From NCBI RefSeq assembly GCF_900104175.1, contig NZ_FNIX01000003.1:434001-498000 (forward strand): a stretch of 64,000 bases of DNA, read 5' to 3'. This DNA comes from Lentzea jiangxiensis (GTDB lineage Bacteria; Actinomycetota; Actinomycetes; Mycobacteriales; Pseudonocardiaceae). The position numbers and the translations under genes are program-made. Each line of letters begins with the position of its first letter. The first letter of the stretch is position 1. Below the pieces are notes generated by a model. The model made no database searches and was not told the origin of the DNA. It was given only the letters and a program-made list of their open reading frames with translations. Shown here in pieces: positions 58,991-64,000 of this stretch.

Positions 58991-59018
58991 ACTCGCGGGT
59001 AGGGCCGGCGCCGAAGTC

Positions 59019-59046
59019 CGGCCCACGGGGTTCGGCCCACGGGGTT
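59019..59046 (+). repeat. Two tandem 14-bp repeats upstream of the flippase gene
   Basis: CGGCCCACGGGGTT occurs twice back to back, followed by a partial third copy (CGGCCCC), 44 bp before the flippase start. It may be a replication-slippage product in the leader. Confidence 0.7.
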
Positions 59047-59089
59047 CGGCCCCGCCCCCGCGGCAGACCTGCCACCGGAAGGATCCCGC

Positions 59090-60265
59090 GTGTCCGCTCC
59101 GGCAACGACGACGACCCGCCTGGACGCCCTGCTCATCACCGGCGCTCTGCTGGGCGCCAACGCGGCGAGCTACGTGCTGACCATCGCGGCCGCGCGTGCG
59201 CTCGCCCCCGCGGTCTTCGGCGAGCTCAGCGCCCTGCTCGCGCTGGTGGTGATCGGTGTGGTGCCGGCCATGAGCCTGCAGACCGTCGCGGCTCTGCGGG
59301 TCACGAGCCTCGGCCCGCGCCGCCTCTTCGGACTGGGCCTGGTCGTGAGCGCGGGGATGACGGTGCTGACTTTCGCGCTCGTGCCGCTGCTCGCCCGCCT
59401 GCTGCACCTGGACGGCCCGTGGCCGGTCGTGTGGCTGGCGCTGTCCCTGGCGCCGCTCACGGTCCTGGGCGTCCTGCACGGCCTGCTGCAGGGGACGCAG
59501 CGGTTCGGCGCACTCGCGTTGCTCGTGTCGCTGGAGGGGCTCGGCAAGGTGGGCGGCGGCGTGACCGGCCTCTGGCTCTCCCCCTCGTCGACCTCGGTGC
59601 TGGCGGGCACGGCGATCGGCTCGTTCCTGGTCGTGCTGACGGGGTGGCGGCTGTGCGGTGGCCCCCGGCCGGCCAGGCCCGCCGGTGGGCCGGACGTCCT
59701 GCACGCGTCGCAGGCGATGCTGGCGCTGGTCCTGCTCGTCAACCTCGACCTCGTCCTGGCGCGGCACCAGCTCGCCGGCCAGGCGGGCGGCTACGCCGTG
59801 GGCGCGGTCGTCACGAAGATCGCGTACTGGCTGCCGCAGGCGGTGGGCGTCCTCGTGCTGCCGCGCATGGCCGTCGCGGACGACCGCCGCCGCATGCTGC
59901 CGAAGGCTCTGGCGGTGTGCGCGGGCCTCGACGCGTTCGTGGTGGCGGGCTGCGCGCTGTTCGGGCCGCTGGGCGTGTCGCTGATCGGCGGCTCGAACTA
60001 CCACGGCGACTCGATCCCGTTGTGGCAGTTCGCCCTCGTCGGATCCTGCCTCGCGCTGGTGCAGCTGCTGTTGTTCTCCCGCATCGCGAGCGGGGACCGG
60101 CGGTCCACCGTAGCCGTGTGGATCGCGGTCGCCGCCGAGGTCGCGCTGATCGCGGTGTGGCTCAACGGGTCCGTCGGCCAGGTCGTGACCGGTGCGCTGC
60201 TCGCCACCGCGGGCCTGGTGGTGGCGGGCACCGTCATCGAGGTGCGCGGCTCCAGGACCGCCTGA
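59090..60265 (+). CDS. Oligosaccharide flippase-like membrane protein (PST/MATE fold)
   Basis: 391 residues with about twelve helices in the pattern of polysaccharide/lipid flippases (AARALAPAVFGELSALLALVVIG near the N-terminus). It probably moves a lipid-linked sugar across the membrane for the wall-assembly genes next door. GTG 59090 is preceded by GGAAGGA. Its stop abuts the stop of aftD (TGA then TCA). It diverges from the GT-C-like gene across a palindrome. Confidence 0.78.
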   Translation: MSAPATTTTRLDALLITGALLGANAASYVLTIAAARALAPAVFGELSALLALVVIGVVPAMSLQTVAALRVTSLGPRRLFGLGLVVSAGMTVLTFALVPLLARLLHLDGPWPVVWLALSLAPLTVLGVLHGLLQGTQRFGALALLVSLEGLGKVGGGVTGLWLSPSSTSVLAGTAIGSFLVVLTGWRLCGGPRPARPAGGPDVLHASQAMLALVLLVNLDLVLARHQLAGQAGGYAVGAVVTKIAYWLPQAVGVLVLPRMAVADDRRRMLPKALAVCAGLDAFVVAGCALFGPLGVSLIGGSNYHGDSIPLWQFALVGSCLALVQLLLFSRIASGDRRSTVAVWIAVAAEVALIAVWLNGSVGQVVTGALLATAGLVVAGTVIEVRGSRTA

Positions 60266-63200
60266 TCAGTCCGCGACGGGTTCTACGGGCGCCGTGCGTT
60301 CGGCGGCCTCCTCGGTGCCCGGATCGTGCTTCGGACCGAACGGGCGGAACGAGGCCGCGACCACCGCCGAGACGGCCACCAGCAGCGCGGCCTGGGCGGG
60401 CGGGACGTAGGCCCACTCCTGCCCGTGACCGAGGACCCGGCCGAGCACCGCGACACCGGACCCCAGCGCCACGCCGCCGAACGCGATCACCTTCGGCGCG
60501 GCGGCCCAGAACTCGCGCGCGAGCAGGCAGGCGATCACCGCGACGATCGGCAGCATCCCGCCGAGCACGGCCAGCAGCACCAGCATCGCGACGACCGGCC
60601 ACCGGCTCGGTGACGGCGCCACGAACTCGACCCGCCGCCGCACCGGGAGCGCGGCGAGCACGAGGACCGCGAGCACGCCCATCGCGCCGGCCAGCAGACC
60701 GGTGCGGTACCGGGCGTCCGGGCCGAACTCCAGCGCGACCACGCCTCCGTCGCCCTCGGGCAGGACGTACGCCTGCTGCCAGCCGTCGACCCTGACCTTC
60801 TGCAGCACCTGCCCGTCCAGGGTCGCGGTCCAGCCGTCGTTGACGTTCTCGGGCACCACGAGCAGCGCCTCCGCCCCCGGCGCGACCGTGACCTCGCGTT
60901 CGGTGGCGTCCCAGGTGCCGATGGTGACTTCCCGGTGCGTGGCAGCGGGTTTCGCGAGTTCGAGGTGCGTCAGGGAGACGTCCTGCACCACGAACGACTC
61001 GGAGCGCGACGTGGTCAGCACGTGGTCACCGGCGGGCAGTTCCAGGGCGGTCGCCAGGTCGTCGTCGCACAGCACCGCCTTCAGCGGGCGGTTGGCCAGG
61101 ACGTCGCCGAGCACGCCGCTGACCGAGCTGTTGATCTTCTTGCCGTCGACGTCGATGACCGGCCCGCGGCCGCACGGCACGGTGAACGGCGTCGTCGCGG
61201 GCACGGGCTTCAGCACGCCGTCGAGCGCGGGCACGCGGAGCTCGCCGATCTCGGCGGGACCGGTTCCGCCCGCCTCGCGCACGACGAGTTCGAGCTTCTG
61301 GGTGTCCGCCGCCCTGATCGTGACGGGACCGTTCTCGCCGACCCGCGCGACCTCGGTCCCGGCATCGGTGCGCACCTCGAGCTCCACGGGCCTCTTCGCG
61401 CCGCGGACGGTCTCGACCCGGAACTCCGACACCGACCGCTTCCCCTGCCACGCCAGGGTGAGCGTCGGCCGCAGGTCCGTCACGTCCGGCACCCACGACG
61501 TTCCCGGATCACCGTCCACAGCGGACAGCGCGCTCGCCGCGACGTCGCCCGCGACCGAGGACGAGCCCGTCACCGCCACGCCCTCGGGCGACACGGGGTT
61601 CTTCGCACCGGCGGCGGGCACCACGGTGGCGTTCACCGCGAACTTCCCGTCGGCGGAGGTGCGGAACAGCCGCGTGAGCCCGGTGACCTCCTCGCCGAAC
61701 CGCGACAGCGACGAGTCGCAGCGCACCGCCTCGTCGGTGCGGTAGCAGGCGGGGCGCGACTGGCTGCCGCGGGTGAACGAGAAGCCCTGCCTGGCCGCCT
61801 CCCGGTCGCGCGGCACGCGCAACGCCCGCTGCGCCGTCATGCCCGCGACGCTCAGCTCCTTGATGCCGACGTTGCCGTCCTGGCGGTCGGCGGCGACGCC
61901 GAGGACCGTCACCCGCACGCTGCCGGTGAGACCGGGGCTGACGGCGTAGGCGTGCCGGCCGCCACCGGGCGGGACGACGTGGTCGCTCCTGCCGGTGTCC
62001 GTGGTGATCCGGATCCGGGTGACCGCCCACCCCACGCGCAGGTCGTCGACGAGGTCCAGGGTCACCTCGCCGACCGCGCGCGGGGTGTCGAGGTCGATCT
62101 GCAGCCACTGCCCGACAGGACCGGTGAAGCTCGACGAGTGCCAGGCGGACCCGCCGTCGCCGTCCACCGCGGCGAACGGCGAGTTGGCCGGGTCGATCGC
62201 CCCCGCGGCGTCGGCGTAGGCGGTCGACGTGGACGCCCGGACGGCCCGGATCCCCCGGTACTCGGCCACGGTCTGGTGCTTCACGTCCTGGAACGGCGAC
62301 ACGTCCAGCGCGACGCGGCCCTGTCTCGAGGCCTCGTCCGCGGACATCGTCTGGCTGAGGTTGTCCGACACCCTGCCGACGTTGCGCTCCTTGCGCCGCA
62401 GGCCGTCCGTGACGAGCACCTGGTCGGACCGCTCCGTCGCGTCACCGGCGAGGACCACGGGCTGGTCGGGCTTCACGAGGCCCTGCGAGAGCAGCGGCAG
62501 CAACGACTCCGGACCGCCGCTCACCGTCGGCACGTCGGCCGCGTTGACCGCCGTGACGACCGGGACCGGCCGCTTCACCTCGAAGACCTCGAGCGACCTG
62601 CCCGTCGCGGACGCGTCCACCGAGCTGACGAGCCGCTGGTCGCGCATCCGCACCTCGGGCCCGAACTCCGCGACGCGTTCGATGCCGGGTGAGCCCCGCA
62701 ACGCCTGGCGCAGCACCGCGAGCGGTGGCGCGCTCGTCTGTTCGCGCGCGATGTCGTTGCGCAGCAGCAGGAACCGGTACCCGCCCCGCGCCAGGAAGTC
62801 GGCCAGCCCCGCCGAGCCGCGCCCGTCGGCGAGCGCGTCGTAGACGGCGTCCATGTACCGCGTGTTGCCCTCGGACCCGAGCGGCACCTGGTTGCGCACG
62901 GCCCACGGGGCCTGCGCGAGCGACTGCATCGGCTCGTCGACCGTCCGGCCCCACGTGTACTGGCCGAACCCGGTGGCGGGCAGCAGCAACGTCCGCGCCC
63001 GGCCGTCCTTCTCCGCGAGCCACGACGCCGCCTCGCGCCAGTGGCCGGGCACGTCCGACCACCCGAGGCCGGGCCGCAGGGTCAGCAGCCACGCGGGCGC
63101 CGCGACGACGGCGATCAGCAGCAGGGCCACGACCGTGCGGACCCGGCGCCGCCGGTGCTCGGGAGCGGCGCGCAGCCCGGTCGGCCGCGACAGGTGCAGC

Positions 63201-64000
63201 CCGTGGACGAACCCGAGGACCAGGCACAGCCGCAGCACGGGCTCGAACTTGTGCACGTTGCGCAGCGGCGCGAGCGGGCCGTCCAGCAGCCCGCGGACGA
63301 CCTCGGCGAGCGGCGAGTCGAGCGACCCGACGTAGCCGACGGTCAGCAGCGTGAGCCCGGCGAGTGTGCCGAGCACGAGGAACCGGCGTTCCGGCAGCCC
63401 GAGCCGGGCCAGACCCACGACGCCGATCAACGCCACCAGCGCCGTGCCGGCCATCAGCACCGGGTTGTCGACGAGGATGAACCCGTTGGGCCACCACGGT
63501 TCGCCCTGGAGCACGTAGGCGACCCACTGGTTCGTGCCGCGCAGCACCTGGAACAGCGACATGGGGGCGGTGGTGTTCGCCGCCGACTCGATGTAGTCGA
63601 GGAAGGGCAGGCTGTACCGCCCGAGCAGCAGCAGCGGCACGATCCACCACAGCGCGACGGCGAGGACGCAGCCGGCCCACCACAGCACCAGTTCCACGTG
63701 CCGCCGGTTCCACCGCCGGGTCAGCAGCCAGATGCCGGGGAGCACCAGCGCCATCACGACCATCGCGCCGTTGACGCCGCCCATCCCCAGCACCGCGAGC
63801 GCGGACAGGGCGGCCGCGCGGCGCGGTGAGCCGATCCGGTCGGCCAGCACCAGCGGCAGCAGCACCCACGGCAGCATGACGGCGGGCAGCATCTCGGCCG
63901 ACAGCGGCCCGATCTCGGTCAGCACCCGCGGCGCGAGCGCGTAGGCGAGCGCGCCGGCGTACCTCGTCGGCTCGTGGCCGATGCCGAGCGCGCGGGCCAG
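60266..64000 (-). CDS. aftD: AftD-type alpha-(1,3)-arabinofuranosyltransferase (3' part)
   Basis: 1244 codons; the reading frame is open to the right edge, so the start is outside. N-terminal part: GT-C helices (about 1-310), including ALAPRVLTEIGPLSAEMLP and the GTNQWVAYV loop. C-terminal part: long extracytoplasmic region with discoidin/F5-8C-like carbohydrate-binding modules (VDGDGGSAWHSSSF..., VDGDPGTSWVPDV...) and final helices (about 1110-1200). This matches mycobacterial AftD (DUF3367), which branches arabinan of arabinogalactan from decaprenyl-phosphoryl-arabinose. Adjacent DUF2613-like, flippase, GT4 and DUF3068 genes agree. Confidence 0.9.
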   Translation of the reverse strand: MARALGIGHEPTRYAGALAYALAPRVLTEIGPLSAEMLPAVMLPWVLLPLVLADRIGSPRRAAALSALAVLGMGGVNGAMVVMALVLPGIWLLTRRWNRRHVELVLWWAGCVLAVALWWIVPLLLLGRYSLPFLDYIESAANTTAPMSLFQVLRGTNQWVAYVLQGEPWWPNGFILVDNPVLMAGTALVALIGVVGLARLGLPERRFLVLGTLAGLTLLTVGYVGSLDSPLAEVVRGLLDGPLAPLRNVHKFEPVLRLCLVLGFVHGLHLSRPTGLRAAPEHRRRRVRTVVALLLIAVVAAPAWLLTLRPGLGWSDVPGHWREAASWLAEKDGRARTLLLPATGFGQYTWGRTVDEPMQSLAQAPWAVRNQVPLGSEGNTRYMDAVYDALADGRGSAGLADFLARGGYRFLLLRNDIAREQTSAPPLAVLRQALRGSPGIERVAEFGPEVRMRDQRLVSSVDASATGRSLEVFEVKRPVPVVTAVNAADVPTVSGGPESLLPLLSQGLVKPDQPVVLAGDATERSDQVLVTDGLRRKERNVGRVSDNLSQTMSADEASRQGRVALDVSPFQDVKHQTVAEYRGIRAVRASTSTAYADAAGAIDPANSPFAAVDGDGGSAWHSSSFTGPVGQWLQIDLDTPRAVGEVTLDLVDDLRVGWAVTRIRITTDTGRSDHVVPPGGGRHAYAVSPGLTGSVRVTVLGVAADRQDGNVGIKELSVAGMTAQRALRVPRDREAARQGFSFTRGSQSRPACYRTDEAVRCDSSLSRFGEEVTGLTRLFRTSADGKFAVNATVVPAAGAKNPVSPEGVAVTGSSSVAGDVAASALSAVDGDPGTSWVPDVTDLRPTLTLAWQGKRSVSEFRVETVRGAKRPVELEVRTDAGTEVARVGENGPVTIRAADTQKLELVVREAGGTGPAEIGELRVPALDGVLKPVPATTPFTVPCGRGPVIDVDGKKINSSVSGVLGDVLANRPLKAVLCDDDLATALELPAGDHVLTTSRSESFVVQDVSLTHLELAKPAATHREVTIGTWDATEREVTVAPGAEALLVVPENVNDGWTATLDGQVLQKVRVDGWQQAYVLPEGDGGVVALEFGPDARYRTGLLAGAMGVLAVLVLAALPVRRRVEFVAPSPSRWPVVAMLVLLAVLGGMLPIVAVIACLLAREFWAAAPKVIAFGGVALGSGVAVLGRVLGHGQEWAYVPPAQAALLVAVSAVVAASFRPFGPKHDPGTEEAAERTAPVEPVAD

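Overview
The window is high-GC, gene-dense DNA from an actinomycete. Frequent GTG starts, 4-bp ATGA/GTGA overlaps, MsiK-style sugar ABC operons without an ATPase, ANTAR/GAF/PP2C/RsbW-type regulators and, above all, an AftD-type arabinofuranosyltransferase with its cell-wall neighbours point to a filamentous Pseudonocardiales-type organism (Lentzea, Saccharothrix, Actinosynnema or a relative). This placement is inferred from gene content only.

Layout. 1-2.2 kb: the 5' part of a D-amino-acid-dehydrogenase-like flavoprotein and its PucR regulator. 2.3-4.0 kb: a three-gene, translationally coupled type VII secretion substrate operon (EspC-like, WXG-like, unknown). 4.1-8.1 kb: an STAS protein, a small membrane protein, an amidase and an orphan N-acetylglutaminylglutamine-type amidotransferase. 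8.2-11.4 kb: a GntR/MFS pair with a palindromic operator, a DUF2231 membrane protein and a GAF-ANTAR regulator. 11.4-14.4 kb: a sugar ABC importer operon, followed by the remains of a histidine kinase.

15-24 kb is a signalling block. It holds a 1510-residue soluble hybrid histidine kinase with eight HAMP units in tandem, coupled to an ANTAR-GAF-PAS-PAS-PP2C phosphatase and followed by an RsbW-like kinase. An STAS gene broken into two halves on opposite strands and a second RsbW-like kinase come next. Together with the STAS and ANTAR genes upstream these are the parts of a partner-switching stress network. Several sigma-B-like GGGTAC/T promoter candidates in the window fit that idea.

24-32 kb: a MarR/membrane-protein pair, a DUF2795 protein, then a coupled carotenoid tailoring operon (CrtU, CruF, GT2, CrtI/CrtD). 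It is predicted to make an aromatic, hydroxylated, glycosylated carotenoid. A CDP-alcohol phosphotransferase and a YihY-like membrane protein follow. 32-37 kb: a secreted EEP hydrolase, a DUF1996 protein split by a large duplicated insertion, and an Stv-like protein. 37-47.5 kb: a pectin/arabinan degradation locus with pectate lyases of PL1 and PL9 type, four secreted GH43-type enzymes (two with AbfB domains, one with a ricin-type lectin) and a secreted beta-helix protein. 47.5-50.4 kb: a shortened SnoaL-like gene, a TetR regulator, an unknown protein and a secreted beta-propeller protein.

50.6-64 kb: a cell-envelope cluster resembling the mycobacterial Rv0224c-Rv0236c region. It has two DUF3068 (PorA-like) paralogues, each with a CRP-type site at nearly the same distance upstream, a catalytically eroded amidase, a methyltransferase, a GT4, an HHxxxDG acyltransferase-like protein, a tiny membrane protein, a polytopic membrane protein, a flippase and AftD, which runs off the right edge.

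The most unusual items are the poly-HAMP kinase with a Glu-substituted receiver, the DUF1996 insertion, the twin CRP sites before the DUF3068 paralogues, the dead amidase, the inverted STAS halves and the short-leader sigma-B-like promoters.
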